Source of the DNA: Herpetosiphon aurantiacus DSM 785
GTDB lineage: Bacteria; Chloroflexota; Chloroflexia; Chloroflexales; Herpetosiphonaceae
Reading direction: 5' to 3'
NCBI GenBank assembly: GCA_000018565.1
Contig: CP000875.1
Coordinates: 5,223,199-5,287,198 of the forward strand
Length of the DNA stretch: 64,000 nt
Part shown: positions 16,618 to 26,452 of the stretch, in pieces
How positions within the stretch are numbered: position 1 is the stretch's first letter
Layout: every line of letters starts with the position of its first letter
The notes under the pieces: generated by a model
Databases searched by the model: none
What the model was told of the DNA's origin: nothing
Seen by the model: the letters and a program-made list of their open reading frames with translations, nothing else
Translations under genes and position numbers: made by a program

Positions 16618-17463
16618 AACGGCGAATGCATTTCCTTCACACAAAACAGCGCAGCTTCATCATAGCACATCCTTGCTAGCCCAAAATTTAATTATGAAGG
16701 ATGAATTATGAGGGATAAAGCGTATCGAGTAAGAATCAGAAACAAATTTAACGCAGATGCGCAGAGAGTAAAGATAGGATCAGCCACCCCAGCAACCGCG
16801 AAGGACGCGAAGCACCCGAAGGATGGGGAATGGAATCAATAATAATAATCCACAGCATGAATATTAGGGGTGCAGGGGATGAAAACCTCTGCGTCTCCCG
16901 CCTTGAGGCGGGACGGAAGAGTGGTAAACGAGGGTTATTTGTCAGAAATTAGCAACCGCGAAGGACGCGAAGCACCCGAAGGATGGGGAATGGAATCAAT
17001 AATAATAATCCACAGCATGAATATTAGGGGTGCAGGGGATGAAAACCCCTGCGTCTCCCGCCTTGAGGCGGGACGGAAGGGTGGTGAACAAAGGGTTAGA
17101 GAAACGTATGAGGGATGAAAGTATCGGGTCGGGTAGAAGTCAGGATTAAATTTAACGCAGAGGCACAGAGCAACCGAAAGGATGAAGGATGAAATGAACA
17201 AATCTATGCATAAGAACCCTTCGCGCTCTTGGTGTCCTTCGTGGTTCCGGCTCTTCATATTCTTGATGAATCAATGCTCAAAGAAATATCTATTACAACA
17301 ACGATTAAGCATAGATAAAGCCTATGTTAAGCCAAGGGTCTCTCTAGTTGCAGGAACGGCAGGCGGCGAGTACCATAGGAGCTAGAACTAGAAACAAGCA
17401 ATTGTTCTAGACCCAGCATGTCCTGATGCTTGGGATGACCCATTAGTGCCTAGAGAGGTTGCG
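16618..17463. other. Long intergenic region between priA and the aconitase gene
   Basis: Both flanking genes point away from it. It carries a TTAACGCAGA word, a 160-bp tandem repeat (two units), a second TTAACGCAGAGG word near 17153 and an inverted ACGAAG-type word near 17217-17247. No credible gene was seen; short open frames here run through the repeats. Close to the aconitase gene, CTAGAAC (17382-17388) and GTTCTAG (17404-17410) form a spaced palindrome that could be an operator, and a bulged hairpin CCCAGCAT/ATGCTTGGG follows. Confidence 0.6.
16791..17090. repeat. Tandem 160-bp repeat, two units
   Basis: Unit 1 starts at 16791 and unit 2 at 16951. About 137 bases are nearly identical, with only a few single-base differences; the ~23 bases after each are different. 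Each unit carries ACCGCGAAGGACGCGAAGC, an AATAATAATAATCC stretch and one reversed copy of the two-hairpin family B element (16864-16925 and 17024-17085). The high identity points to a recent duplication. Confidence 0.9.
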
Positions 17464-20181
17464 ATGACGCACAAACGCCAAGATGATTTTGGGGCCAAAG
17501 CCACGTTGACCGTCGGTGATCGGTCGTTGGTTTACTATCGGCTCAACAAACTCGAAGAAGATGGGATTGCCGCTGTCTCTAAATTGCCGTTCTCAATCAA
17601 GGTGTTGTTGGAAGCTATGCTGCGCAACAACGATGGTTTTGCCGTAACCAAACAAGATGTTGAGAATATGGCGCGTTGGAATGCCGCCAACCCCGAAAAA
17701 ATTGAAGTTCCGTTTAAGCCAGCCCGCGTAATTTTGCAAGATTTCACGGGTGTTCCGGCAGTAGTGGATTTGGCCGCAATGCGGGCTGCGATGGCACAGC
17801 AAGGTGGCGATCCTCAACGAATTAATCCACTAGTTCCGGTCGATTTGGTGATCGACCACTCGGTGCAAATCGATCAATTTGGCTCAAAAATGGCTTTGTT
17901 CTTCAATGCCGAGCGCGAATTTGAACGCAACGCCGAGCGCTATGAGTTTTTGAAATGGGGCCAGCAAGCCTTCGATAACTTCAGCGTCGTGCCGCCCGAA
18001 ACCGGGATTGTGCACCAAGTCAACCTTGAATACTTGGCAAAAGTTGTTCAAGTCTTCACCGAAGAAGGCGAATTGGTAGCTCTGCCCGATTCGTTGGTTG
18101 GTACCGACTCGCACACCACCATGATCAACGGCCTTGGCGTGGTTGGCTGGGGCGTTGGCGGGATCGAAGCCGAAGCCGTGATGCTTGGTCAGCCAATCTA
18201 CATGCTCTTGCCAGAAGTGATTGGCTTCAAAGTAACTGGCCAATTGCCTGAAGGCGCGACCGCCACCGACTTGGCCTTGACCGTCACCGAGTTGCTGCGC
18301 AAAAAAGGCGTGGTTGGCAAGTTCGTCGAATTCTATGGCCCAGGCGTGGCTAATATGGCACTCTCAGACCGCGCAACGATTGCTAACATGGCTCCCGAAT
18401 ATGGCGCAACCATGGGCTTCTTCCCGGTCGATCAAGAAACCATTCACTTCTTGCGCAGCACTGGCCGCTCGGATGAATTGGCCGATTTGGTCGAAGCTTA
18501 CAGCAAAGCTCAAGGCTTGTTCCTTGATGCTAACTCGCCTGAAGCTGAATACACCGACACTGTGCATTTAGATCTTTCGACGATTGTGCCCAGCGTTGCT
18601 GGCCCCAAGCGCCCGCAAGATCGGGTCGAATTACAAAACACCAAAGCATCGTTCCAAAAATCGTTGACCGCACCAATCGCTGAGCGTGGTTTTGCCTTAT
18701 CAACTGAGAAGGCCGAAAACACTGCCACGGTGCAAAATAACGGTCACTCAGCCACGATTGGCCATGGTGCAGTCGTGATTGCCTCGATTACCAGCTGTAC
18801 CAACACCTCAAACCCATCGGTGATGTTGGGTGCTGGTTTGTTGGCCAAAAAGGCCGTCGAAAAAGGCTTGACTGTTGCTCCTTACGTCAAAACCAGTTTG
18901 GCCCCAGGCTCACGGGTGGTTTCCAGCTACCTCGAACAAGCCGAATTGATCGAGCCACTTGAAGCGCTGGGCTTTCACGTTGTTGGTTATGGCTGTACCA
19001 CCTGTATCGGCAATAGCGGGCCATTGCCTGAACCAGTCGCCGCCGCCGTGCAAGAAGGCGAATTGGTTGCAGCCGCCGTGTTGAGCGGTAACCGCAACTT
19101 CGAAGGCCGGATCAATCCATTGGTCAAGGCTGCCTACTTAGCCTCGCCACCATTGGTCGTAGCCTATGCCTTGGCGGGCACAATCAATCTCGATTTGGCA
19201 ACCGAGCCATTGGGCAACGACAAAGAAGGTAATCCGGTTTACTTGCGCGACATTTGGCCAAGCCAAAGCGAAATTCAAGAAACCGTGCGCAAAGCGATCA
19301 AGCCTGAAATGTTTACCCAACAATATGGCAACGTCTTTGCTGGCAGCGATGCTTGGAAACGCGTGCAAGCGCCAACTGGCAACATCTACGCTTGGAACAA
19401 CGACTCGACCTATATCCAACACCCGCCATTCTTCCAAGATTTGCAGCCTGAGCCAGCGCCAATCGGCGATATCACGGGCGCACGGGTTTTGGCCTTGTTG
19501 GGCGATTCGGTAACCACCGACCACATCTCGCCAGCAGGTTCGATCGCCAAAAATAGCCCAGCCGCTAAATATTTGATTGATAATGGCGTTGATCCTCAAG
19601 ATTTCAACTCGTATGGCGCACGCCGTGGCAACCACGAAGTGATGATGCGTGGCACATTTGCCAACATCCGCCTGAAAAACTTGTTGCTGAATGGGGTTGA
19701 AGGCGGCTATACGCTCTACTTCCCAACTGGCGAGCAACAATCGATCTACGATGCCTCGATGGCCTATCAAGCTAGCGGCACGCCGTTGGTGATTTTGGCT
19801 GGCAAGGAATATGGCACTGGTAGCTCACGCGACTGGGCCGCTAAAGGCACCTATCTCTTGGGCGTAAAAGTCGTTATCGCCGAAAGCTACGAACGGATTC
19901 ACCGCTCGAACTTGGTCGGGATGGGCGTGTTGCCATTGCAATATCGCGCTGGCGAATCGGCGGCTAGCCTTGGCTTGAAGGGCGATGAAAGCTTTTCGGT
20001 TGAAGGCATCAACGACGATTTACAAGCTCGCTCAGAATTGACCGTGCGGGCAGTACGCCCCGATGGCAGCGAACTTAGTTTCCAAGCCGTCGTGCGGATC
20101 GATACCCCCGTTGAAGTTGAATACTACAAGAACGGCGGGATTCTCCATACCGTACTGCGCCAATTGGCAAAAACTGCCTAA
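17464..20181 (+). CDS. acnA: Aconitate hydratase (AcnA type)
   Basis: The enzyme interconverts citrate and isocitrate in the TCA cycle. The 905-residue protein matches the AcnA/IRP1 family in length and order. It has [24 protein letters not shown] at about residue 215, and the 4Fe-4S ligands in [11 protein letters not shown] and [14 protein letters not shown]. The C-terminal swivelling domain holds [33 protein letters not shown] and [17 protein letters not shown] 17464 has AGAGG 5 bases upstream; an in-frame ATG at 17446 lacks one. The gene is monocistronic, with a strong terminator. Confidence 0.96.
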   Translation: MTHKRQDDFGAKATLTVGDRSLVYYRLNKLEEDGIAAVSKLPFSIKVLLEAMLRNNDGFAVTKQDVENMARWNAANPEKIEVPFKPARVILQDFTGVPAVVDLAAMRAAMAQQGGDPQRINPLVPVDLVIDHSVQIDQFGSKMALFFNAEREFERNAERYEFLKWGQQAFDNFSVVPPETGIVHQVNLEYLAKVVQVFTEEGELVALPDSLVGTDSHTTMINGLGVVGWGVGGIEAEAVMLGQPIYMLLPEVIGFKVTGQLPEGATATDLALTVTELLRKKGVVGKFVEFYGPGVANMALSDRATIANMAPEYGATMGFFPVDQETIHFLRSTGRSDELADLVEAYSKAQGLFLDANSPEAEYTDTVHLDLSTIVPSVAGPKRPQDRVELQNTKASFQKSLTAPIAERGFALSTEKAENTATVQNNGHSATIGHGAVVIASITSCTNTSNPSVMLGAGLLAKKAVEKGLTVAPYVKTSLAPGSRVVSSYLEQAELIEPLEALGFHVVGYGCTTCIGNSGPLPEPVAAAVQEGELVAAAVLSGNRNFEGRINPLVKAAYLASPPLVVAYALAGTINLDLATEPLGNDKEGNPVYLRDIWPSQSEIQETVRKAIKPEMFTQQYGNVFAGSDAWKRVQAPTGNIYAWNNDSTYIQHPPFFQDLQPEPAPIGDITGARVLALLGDSVTTDHISPAGSIAKNSPAAKYLIDNGVDPQDFNSYGARRGNHEVMMRGTFANIRLKNLLLNGVEGGYTLYFPTGEQQSIYDASMAYQASGTPLVILAGKEYGTGSSRDWAAKGTYLLGVKVVIAESYERIHRSNLVGMGVLPLQYRAGESAASLGLKGDESFSVEGINDDLQARSELTVRAVRPDGSELSFQAVVRIDTPVEVEYYKNGGILHTVLRQLAKTA

Positions 20182-20195
20182 GCGCTAAAACCAAC

Positions 20196-20235
20196 AATCC
20201 CCATGCTGTTTTTGGGCAGCATGGGGATTTTGTTA
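20196..20235 (+). terminator. Strong intrinsic terminator of acnA
   Basis: A perfect 13-bp stem (AATCCCCATGCTG with CAGCATGGGGATT) encloses an 8-base loop and is followed by TTGTTA, 14 bases after the stop codon. Confidence 0.9.
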
Positions 20236-20333
20236 TAGATGCAGCGAAGAACATCAAGGTATTTTTTGCCACGAATTGTACAAATATCACGAACATATTC
20301 CGCTAGCTAAAGCCTACAGCCGATAGCCATATT

Positions 20334-22172
20334 CTATGCCCGATGCTCGCGCTGAGCCATTGGCATCAGCCGATAGAGCGTAAACACCTGCGATATGCCT
20401 TTGAGATTGTGAGTAAAAGGTTCGCTTAGCAGATTATGTTGACTAAGTATTGCCCGCACCCCTGCCGATTCCATCACATCAGAAGTCAAGACCACATCAT
20501 CGCCAACACTCAGGCCTTGAGCACGCGCCGCAGCATTGACGGTTGTGCCAAAGTAATCAAGCACTTCGTTGGCATTAACCGCAATACAAGTTCCTGTATG
20601 CAACCCAATTTTGATTACGATTGGTGGGCGTTCAGGGCGGGCTTGGTTGGCTTGCTGCATATTATGGTGGATTGCCAAGGCCGCCGCAACGCCATCGTTT
20701 GGGCTGGCAAACACCGCCATCACTGCGTCACCAATCGTTTTTACAATCGAGCCATTGTGCTGTTCAATCGCCTTGAATAGCACATCGAAATGGTCGCGAA
20801 CCATGGCATAGGCGCTTGAGTCGCCATGCTGCTCGTACATCGGGGTTGAATTTTTAATATCACTAAATAAGATTGTCAGATTTTTGATTGCCAAGCCCAA
20901 GCCAGGTGCTAGCACTTCCGATGAGAACAACGATCGAAATTCGGGCAAGGTCGAAACTAGTGAGGCGCTGACCCGACCAACCCCCCAGGCATCGTGCTCG
21001 ATAATCAACAGTTGTTCGCGATCGGTGGTGTTATGCACATTCAGGGTTGTAGGTTCAAGTGCCAACGTTAATGCCGCTTGATCTGGGCCAGTCGCGGTTA
21101 GATTGATTATGGCATTGGTTGCGCCAGCAGCTTGGGCTTGAATCGTGCAGCGTTGCTCAATCCCCAACATGCGTAAGCGATAGCCACCAGGGCCAAGCTG
21201 AACCATTAATTCACGCTGTTCGTTGGGTTTGAGGCGTGCTTGGGCAACGATATGCTCATTCAAGGCTGGCGAGCCAAGCGCACAGAAGGTTGCATTACTA
21301 GCACTGCGCACCTTGGGATTGACCGAAAAACGCAATTCAACATACTCATCAAAATTGAGATCGTAGCGAATATTGCATACTTCACAATGGGCGGTTGCCG
21401 TTAGGTCGCGTAAATGCGGCGAGGGTTCGCGGGCAACCCGACAATTGGGACACAACACATCCCAATTCATATCGAGCAGGCCCGTCCAAGTAGCATATAA
21501 AAAGACCCGTAATAAGCTGATTCGTTCAGCACCCCAAGCATCCGCCAACACAAATGGCCGCATGGTCGCAACATCTTCATCGCGTTGGGTTTGAATCAGC
21601 TCAAACAAACGATCGATTAATTGCTGATCGCAAGGTAAATCGCGCATCCGATTGCGCAACTCTTGCAACACATTGCGATTGGCGCGAACTTTGCGAGCTG
21701 GCGGGAAATAATTAGTTGCATTAGGCTTTTGGGCCACCGAGCGAAAAAAAGCTGCTTGCCCAGTAATCATCTGATTAGCCACAAACCAACCCACTGGATA
21801 GCCCAGCAGATTCTTGGGGAAAACATCGACAAAGGTTTCAACTTCAGTGCTAATCGAGGTATGCGGGACGAGAATTGTGCCACCGATCAAGCGATCTAAT
21901 GGGGGGAAATGCTCAAAAACTCGTTCAACCCGCAGCTCTTTTTGATAAATCCATTCAAAGGGATGTTCGACCCATTGCACTGGCAGGCCATATTGACGGG
22001 CATTACCAACCACCTCGCGCACACCATCGCTGCGGGTTCGTTCGCTATAAACTAATGGTGGTAGGCCAACGGCGTGGTTAACTTTGCTGGTTTGAGCCGC
22101 AATTTCCCAAACCTCAGCCAATCCTAGTGGCACGATAGTCGATTGTTTTAGGCGAAACGGCTTAAGCGCCAT
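20334..22172 (-). CDS. Class III adenylate/guanylate cyclase with sensory N-terminal part
   Basis: The C-terminal ~180 of 612 residues form a class III cyclase domain. LTILFSDIKNSTPMYEQ carries the first metal Asp, KTIGDAVMAVF the second, and LDYFGTTVNAAARAQ the Asn and Arg of the transition state. The first ~155 residues resemble an SRPBCC ligand-binding fold. The middle contains a zinc-ribbon-like CPNC plus CEVC, and then a beta-rich part. The layout agrees with the DUF5939-containing cyclases. The metal Asp pair and Asn/Arg are present, so it is probably active; the nucleotide preference (cAMP or cGMP) is not certain. ATG 22172 follows the upstream gene by 12 bases, so 22871-20334 is likely one transcript. 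Confidence 0.85.
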   Translation of the reverse strand: MALKPFRLKQSTIVPLGLAEVWEIAAQTSKVNHAVGLPPLVYSERTRSDGVREVVGNARQYGLPVQWVEHPFEWIYQKELRVERVFEHFPPLDRLIGGTILVPHTSISTEVETFVDVFPKNLLGYPVGWFVANQMITGQAAFFRSVAQKPNATNYFPPARKVRANRNVLQELRNRMRDLPCDQQLIDRLFELIQTQRDEDVATMRPFVLADAWGAERISLLRVFLYATWTGLLDMNWDVLCPNCRVAREPSPHLRDLTATAHCEVCNIRYDLNFDEYVELRFSVNPKVRSASNATFCALGSPALNEHIVAQARLKPNEQRELMVQLGPGGYRLRMLGIEQRCTIQAQAAGATNAIINLTATGPDQAALTLALEPTTLNVHNTTDREQLLIIEHDAWGVGRVSASLVSTLPEFRSLFSSEVLAPGLGLAIKNLTILFSDIKNSTPMYEQHGDSSAYAMVRDHFDVLFKAIEQHNGSIVKTIGDAVMAVFASPNDGVAAALAIHHNMQQANQARPERPPIVIKIGLHTGTCIAVNANEVLDYFGTTVNAAARAQGLSVGDDVVLTSDVMESAGVRAILSQHNLLSEPFTHNLKGISQVFTLYRLMPMAQREHRA

Positions 22173-22184
22173 TATGCCCCTCCC

Positions 22185-22871
22185 TTACAGCCGAGTTGGG
22201 TCGATCCTAGCGGCATAGGCTGGCACTGTATGAACTCCACGTACCAACAAACTATGGCCATGAATCCCAATCACCAGATAAATTGGCCCGAAGCGAGCCT
22301 GTAAATCATCGGGATCAAAGGCTAATTCATCGACACCTTCAGATTGCATCCATTGTTGACCAAAGGCACGCCAAGCCACATCAGTCACCGGAGTTTCATC
22401 AACGCTTTCCAAGCCCAGCAAATCAAACAGCATATAGCTTTTGAAGCGTTTTTCTTCCCGTTCAAACATCGCATGCACTTCATGGGCTTGAATGAGGCAT
22501 AACGAGCGTTCACGCCGTTCGAGCACTGCCGTCGGATCTTGGTCAAGATGCTCAGGCAGAAACTTAGCATAGCGTTCTGGTGTGATATGCCGCAGCAACT
22601 GTTTGCTGGTCGCAGCGCCGATCGCCCATTGTTCAACAAATGGCGGTTGGGGATGCGGCTCCAAGCCTTCCCAACGCACGACATCACCAGGTTTGATCAA
22701 CGAACCATCAGCCAACGTCAGATCGCTCAATTGGAGCGGGCCATCAGCCCGCACAATATCGATCCACACCCGACCAGTAATCGGGTGAGCTTCGGTGCTC
22801 ATGCCTGCTAAGGCTACACCTTTTTTCACCCGCGATACTGCCAAAACCAGCAAATCTATTGGTTGCGCCAT
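22185..22871 (-). CDS. Hypothetical protein, possibly with a dual-OB-like N terminus
   Basis: The 228-residue soluble protein starts MAQPIDLLVLAVSRVKKG, followed by ALAGMS, GRVWIDIVRADG and a pattern of short beta strands up to PPFVEQWAIG. This is reminiscent of the dual OB-containing domain (SRK, then CIAGI, then WIRPV); the match is loose and I would not assign a function. A helical middle (RRERSLCLIQAHEVHAMFEREEKRFKSYMLFDLLGLE) follows. ATG 22871 is used because a good promoter ends about 35 bases upstream; the ribosome site is poor. It lies 12 bases ahead of the cyclase gene and is presumably co-expressed with it. Confidence 0.6.
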   Translation of the reverse strand: MAQPIDLLVLAVSRVKKGVALAGMSTEAHPITGRVWIDIVRADGPLQLSDLTLADGSLIKPGDVVRWEGLEPHPQPPFVEQWAIGAATSKQLLRHITPERYAKFLPEHLDQDPTAVLERRERSLCLIQAHEVHAMFEREEKRFKSYMLFDLLGLESVDETPVTDVAWRAFGQQWMQSEGVDELAFDPDDLQARFGPIYLVIGIHGHSLLVRGVHTVPAYAARIDPTRL

Positions 22872-22909
22872 AACGTTTAAACCATTGTCCAATGAGTGAA
22901 TCTTGCACC

Positions 22910-22938
22910 ATTATGGTGAAATCTTGGGTCATTGTCAA
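22910..22938 (-). promoter_or_regulatory. Promoter of the cyclase operon
   Basis: TTGACA (22933-22938), 17-base spacer, CATAAT (22910-22915), about 40 bases upstream of ATG 22871. The spacer side of the -10 box contains the small palindrome ACCATTATGGT. Confidence 0.75.
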
Positions 22939-22982
22939 TTTGGCTAGGGCGTTGGCTGCCACAGTCAAATGGCATCCAGCAC

Positions 22983-23414
22983 CTATTTTTCTAACAGTTG
23001 CCGAAATTCGCGTGAACGTTCCCAGGCTTGGGGGTCACTTTTCGATAATAAGGTACAAATTACCCGTTTTTGATCACGATTAAGCGAATCGGCTCCGGTT
23101 GCGACTGCCCGCAGCGATAAATCAGCATCAGCTCCTGGGCCGCTCAAATAATCTTCCAAAAACGAATTAGGTTGTTGCGGCAAGTAATATTGAAGTTTAA
23201 ATGTTTGGAGTGTCTGAAAGATTTCGGTGATCACATGGGTAAATTGAATCGCAAAGACCGCAGCACCACGCGGCGCAGGAATTTCGCGATATTTGCCGAC
23301 AACTAAGGGCGGCGAAGTTTCACTAAACATATACTCATCGTAGGCTTCAACCATCACTCCAGAATCACTGAACAAGAGCGTTGCCCGTACCACTGTTTTA
23401 CGCCAGAGCCGCAT
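22983..23414 (-). CDS. Hypothetical protein
   Basis: The 143-residue soluble protein starts MRLWRKTVVRATLLFSDSGVMVEAYDEYMF. It shows alternating beta and helical segments, with no transmembrane part and no family I recognise. The C-terminal part (LNRDQKRVICTLLSKSDPQAWERSREFRQLLEK) is charged and helical. ATG 23414 is chosen because GGAGG lies 5 bases upstream. It sits between the PucR-type regulator gene and the cyclase operon, all on the same strand. Confidence 0.6.
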   Translation of the reverse strand: MRLWRKTVVRATLLFSDSGVMVEAYDEYMFSETSPPLVVGKYREIPAPRGAAVFAIQFTHVITEIFQTLQTFKLQYYLPQQPNSFLEDYLSGPGADADLSLRAVATGADSLNRDQKRVICTLLSKSDPQAWERSREFRQLLEK

Positions 23415-23501
23415 ACAATCCTCCGAACAATCGTGTGTCGAGTACAACAATGTTGGACGCTATCGCCACGATAGCGCCTGCTCCTTCGATTGTCCTCTAT
23501 T

Positions 23502-24935
23502 CTACGCCTTTTTTAGATCAGGCTTTTGGCTCTGATAGATGCGATGAAGGGCTAAACCCAACTGTAATGCCAACCGATCAGGCGCACGGTCGAGATGATG
23601 CGATGTAATATTTTCGATTCGACCGAGCCGATAGAGGAGGGTATTACGGTGAATATGCAGCGCTGCTGCGGCCTGACTATGGTTGCCAAGATAGGCAAAG
23701 AACATTTGTAGGGTGTACAACAGGTCGCCATCTTGTTTGGCATCGTGGGCAGCTAATGGGCCAATCGTCCGATCATAAAACATTCTAGCACGAGCTGAGT
23801 CTGCCACACTCAGTAGTAGCCGATAAACGCCTAATTCGGCTCCGCCAGCCAACACGCCTGCCCCTAGTAATTCGCGGCCCAACCGTAATGCACCAATTGC
23901 CTCGGCCCAAGCCCCCGACCATGCACCGTTTTCCGAAGCAATGCCAAAGCCGCCATCAAGTACCCAACTGGCTTCATGCAAAGCACTATGCACTTCACGC
24001 AAACGCTGCTCAGGATTATCAAGGCTATCGATCGGCATGGCCAGCACAATAATTCCATCGTGATCAGCAATAAACGCTGGATAGCGCAAGCGATCGCAGG
24101 CTCGGCGCACTGCCGCCATCACCCGATCGATCTGCAAGGAATCTTGCGGGCGTAAAGCAGCTAGGGCATAGGCTGAATCGAGCAAAATGCCTTGCTCCGC
24201 TGCCCGCCGTTGCCCAGGAACATCCAAGGGAATCCCTGCCAGCAACGATTCAAGCACGCTGCCGCGCAAACGATCCTCGGTGGCTTCGATTGCCCGTTCT
24301 TTATCGAGCAGCAACGATAATGCGGCTGAGCCTTGTTCGAGCGCCCCTGCATCCCACGGATGGCTGCCAATACTGCCCAAAAAACCAACGCGATGGCCAT
24401 CAAGCAGCACTGGTACGGTGGTGGGCATCCCCGCATCAGCCGGAAAAACCACACTATGGCCAGTCCAGAGTTCAAGCATGCGTAAAAGCGTTGTGCGGCC
24501 TTCACTCAGGCCATTCGTGGTTAGAGCACTATAAAGTTGCGCCGCACGACGCTCATATTGTGCCTCGGGATCGGAAAGTAAGCGCTCGCTTTCACGTTGT
24601 ACCATGCGCAAATCGGCGTTATGTGGCAATTCAAACAAGGTAATATTAGCGGTTTCCGCCGCCGCTACTGCTCGTTCATCAACCATTCCGGTGAGGCCAA
24701 CCGCCAGCACCGAAGTCCCGTTCAAGCGCTCAATCAAGCGAGCCAACGAAAGCCGCAACGAATCCAAGACGGTTGTACTAACGAGCACAACTTCGGAGCC
24801 AGCAAGGTCGGGCAGCGCTGGTTGGGTCGGACGTGCCAGCACAACTGCCCGCACTGCAAGGGTGTTGGCCTCGCCAGCTCGCAAGCTGGTTGTTGGTGGT
24901 AAGGCCAAGCGCCAAATTTCATATAGAGTTGCCAC
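23502..24935 (-). CDS. PucR/CdaR-type transcriptional regulator
   Basis: The 477-residue protein has the three-part layout of PucR regulators. An N-terminal PucR domain (~1-120, with LPDLAGSEVVLVSTTVLDSL) is followed by a central GGDEF-like CdaR domain (~285-385). A C-terminal helix-turn-helix reads LLYTLQMFFAYLGNHSQAAAALHIHRNTLLYRLGRIE. Family members respond to small metabolites such as purines, glycerate or amino acids. The target is unknown; neighbours give no clear catabolic operon, though the genes downstream on the same strand could be controlled by it. The start is GTG 24935, with AGG 8 bases upstream. Confidence 0.85.
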   Translation of the reverse strand: MATLYEIWRLALPPTTSLRAGEANTLAVRAVVLARPTQPALPDLAGSEVVLVSTTVLDSLRLSLARLIERLNGTSVLAVGLTGMVDERAVAAAETANITLFELPHNADLRMVQRESERLLSDPEAQYERRAAQLYSALTTNGLSEGRTTLLRMLELWTGHSVVFPADAGMPTTVPVLLDGHRVGFLGSIGSHPWDAGALEQGSAALSLLLDKERAIEATEDRLRGSVLESLLAGIPLDVPGQRRAAEQGILLDSAYALAALRPQDSLQIDRVMAAVRRACDRLRYPAFIADHDGIIVLAMPIDSLDNPEQRLREVHSALHEASWVLDGGFGIASENGAWSGAWAEAIGALRLGRELLGAGVLAGGAELGVYRLLLSVADSARARMFYDRTIGPLAAHDAKQDGDLLYTLQMFFAYLGNHSQAAAALHIHRNTLLYRLGRIENITSHHLDRAPDRLALQLGLALHRIYQSQKPDLKKA

Positions 24936-25097
24936 GATCGATACCTAAACTTGGCGACGATTTTGGTTAAAAATCGCCTCTCTAGCAATTTGCACAATCT
25001 GATGTTGAATTATGGCATAGTGTGGCAACTCATGCAAGCGCTTCCTTGGCTGTCAATTGTTAAATTTGTGAATAGCATTGTGCACATTGTATAGAGC

Positions 25098-25134
25098 TTA
25101 AGCAAACACCACCGTCGTGCGGAACGGTGGTGTT
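25098..25134 (-). terminator. Intrinsic terminator of ssb
   Basis: A perfect 10-bp stem AACACCACCG/CGGTGGTGTT with a 10-base loop, then TTTGCTT on the minus strand, 24 bases after the ssb stop codon. Confidence 0.8.
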
Positions 25135-25157
25135 GCAATCAGGAGCCAAGCAATAAT

Positions 25158-25736
25158 TTAGAACGGCAAGTCGTCTTCGTCGGTTACGACTGGCTTGCGT
25201 GAAGCTGGCCGAGTTTGGGTTGCGGCTGGCGCGGCGCTACGAGCTGGTGCTTTGGCTGGCGCGGTATTCCCACCATTGCCATTGCCATTGCTGCGAGCAG
25301 GGGCGGCAGGTCGGGCAGCAGGTCGGGCAACTGGAGCTGGCTCAGGTGGGTTAGCCCATTCTTCTTCTGGCTCCTCGGCGTTGTAGGCCATGCCCTCGCG
25401 CCGACCATCGAGAATAATCATATCGTTGGCCACAATCTCGGTTTTATAGCGAGTTTGACCGCTTTGTTCCTCGACCCACGAGCGGGTTTGGGAGCGGCCT
25501 TCGATATAAACGCGAGTGCCTTTATTCAAATATTGGTTGCAAATTTCGGCTAGTTTGTTCCAAGCGACGATTGAAAACCATTCGGTATCTTCGCGTTGTT
25601 CGCCTTCAGCAGTTTTCCACGAGCGGTTTGAGGCCACGCGAAAAGTGGTTACAGCAGTGCCCTGGGGAGTAAAGCGCATTTCAGGGTCGGCACCCAAGCG
25701 TCCAGTCAATTGAACTTTGTTGAGATCCTTGGCCAT
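25158..25736 (-). CDS. ssb: Single-stranded DNA-binding protein
   Basis: SSB coats exposed single strands in replication, repair and recombination and recruits partner proteins through its C-terminal tip. The 192-residue protein has the OB fold in the first ~110 residues (LNKVQLTGRLGADPEMRFTPQGTAV, then GTRVYIEGRSQTRSW). A flexible Ala/Pro/Asn/Gly-rich linker follows, then the conserved acidic tip DEDDLPF. ATG 25736 has GGAGG 10 bases upstream. The unrecognised gene 25789-26367 lies 52 bases upstream and may share the transcript. Confidence 0.95.
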   Translation of the reverse strand: MAKDLNKVQLTGRLGADPEMRFTPQGTAVTTFRVASNRSWKTAEGEQREDTEWFSIVAWNKLAEICNQYLNKGTRVYIEGRSQTRSWVEEQSGQTRYKTEIVANDMIILDGRREGMAYNAEEPEEEWANPPEPAPVARPAARPAAPARSNGNGNGGNTAPAKAPARSAAPAATQTRPASRKPVVTDEDDLPF

Positions 25737-25788
25737 GGTAGTAGATCCTCCGTTTTAACGTAAAAACTCGTCATATATCGATCAATAC

Positions 25789-26367
25789 TCAAGCGGCAAC
25801 GCTGTGAGCAGGACTATCTTTGCGGCGGTTTTCCAGCCGTTCGCGCTGGGTTGATTTGCGATAGGCTTCTAATCGGCCTTGATGCTGTTGCAAAAAGTCA
25901 CGAATTTCGAGGCAAATGCCCAGCCAATCGTCGGCAGGGAAGCGCATTGCCATTTGGGTGGTTGGCTTGCCATCGGGGGCAATCCCACCAGTTGCAGTTT
26001 GCTTGCCTGGACCAATCGTGATTGATAAGCGAATTGGGAAGCGAGCAAACTTATGATCAGCGCCAGGATCGCATTCAACTTTAAACAAACGACTTTCGAT
26101 TCCATCATCGCGAACAGAGCCACCGAATACTTCAAGCTTCCAACCTGGCTCAAAAGCCTTCCCAGTTAAGGTGTGGTGCACCAACAATTTACAACGCAAA
26201 ATTGGCAAGTAGGCGTTAGCCCGATCAAGATGTACGCGACGTGCCCGATCATAGCTGACAACTTCCCATTCAAGCCGCTCAATACCCATTGCATCGTAAA
26301 CATTACAAAAGTTTTTGTTGGTGGTGTATTCCACTAAGGCATATTTTAGCTGTTGTTTGGCTTGCAT
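25789..26367 (-). CDS. Hypothetical protein upstream of ssb
   Basis: The 192-residue protein starts MQAKQQLKYALVEYTTNKNFCNVYDAMG. It looks like a soluble alpha/beta protein, with a beta-rich middle (RCKLLVHHTLTGKAFEPGW, then FARFPIRLSITIGPGKQ) and a very basic, probably helical end (QQHQGRLEAYRKSTQRERLENRRKDS). I do not recognise the family; the basic tail and position next to ssb make nucleic-acid binding conceivable but unproven. ATG 26367 has GGGGA upstream and follows a good promoter. Confidence 0.6.
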   Translation of the reverse strand: MQAKQQLKYALVEYTTNKNFCNVYDAMGIERLEWEVVSYDRARRVHLDRANAYLPILRCKLLVHHTLTGKAFEPGWKLEVFGGSVRDDGIESRLFKVECDPGADHKFARFPIRLSITIGPGKQTATGGIAPDGKPTTQMAMRFPADDWLGICLEIRDFLQQHQGRLEAYRKSTQRERLENRRKDSPAHSVAA

Positions 26368-26424
26368 ACTCGGTTCCCCATTCGTCAGTATATCATCGTA
26401 ATAGAACATATATTCTATTCCTAC

Positions 26425-26452
26425 AGGATAGCACAGCCTGCGAGGATGTCAA
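26425..26452 (-). promoter_or_regulatory. Promoter of the 26367-25158 (hypothetical plus ssb) unit
   Basis: TTGACA (26447-26452), 16-base spacer, TATCCT (26425-26430). The leader to ATG 26367 is about 50 bases and is AT-rich. Confidence 0.7.

Noticed and set aside
16791-17090. Tandem repeat as a CRISPR array
   Set aside because: There are only two units, each 160 bp, with no short repeat-spacer pattern and no cas genes nearby.
16870-17118. Short open frames between priA and acnA
   Set aside because: They run through the tandem repeat and family B hairpins in several frames and show no coding bias.
17382-17410. CTAGAAC/GTTCTAG palindrome as an aconitase operator
   Set aside because: Only 7-bp arms with a 15-base spacer and no second copy; recorded as a possibility, not as a feature.
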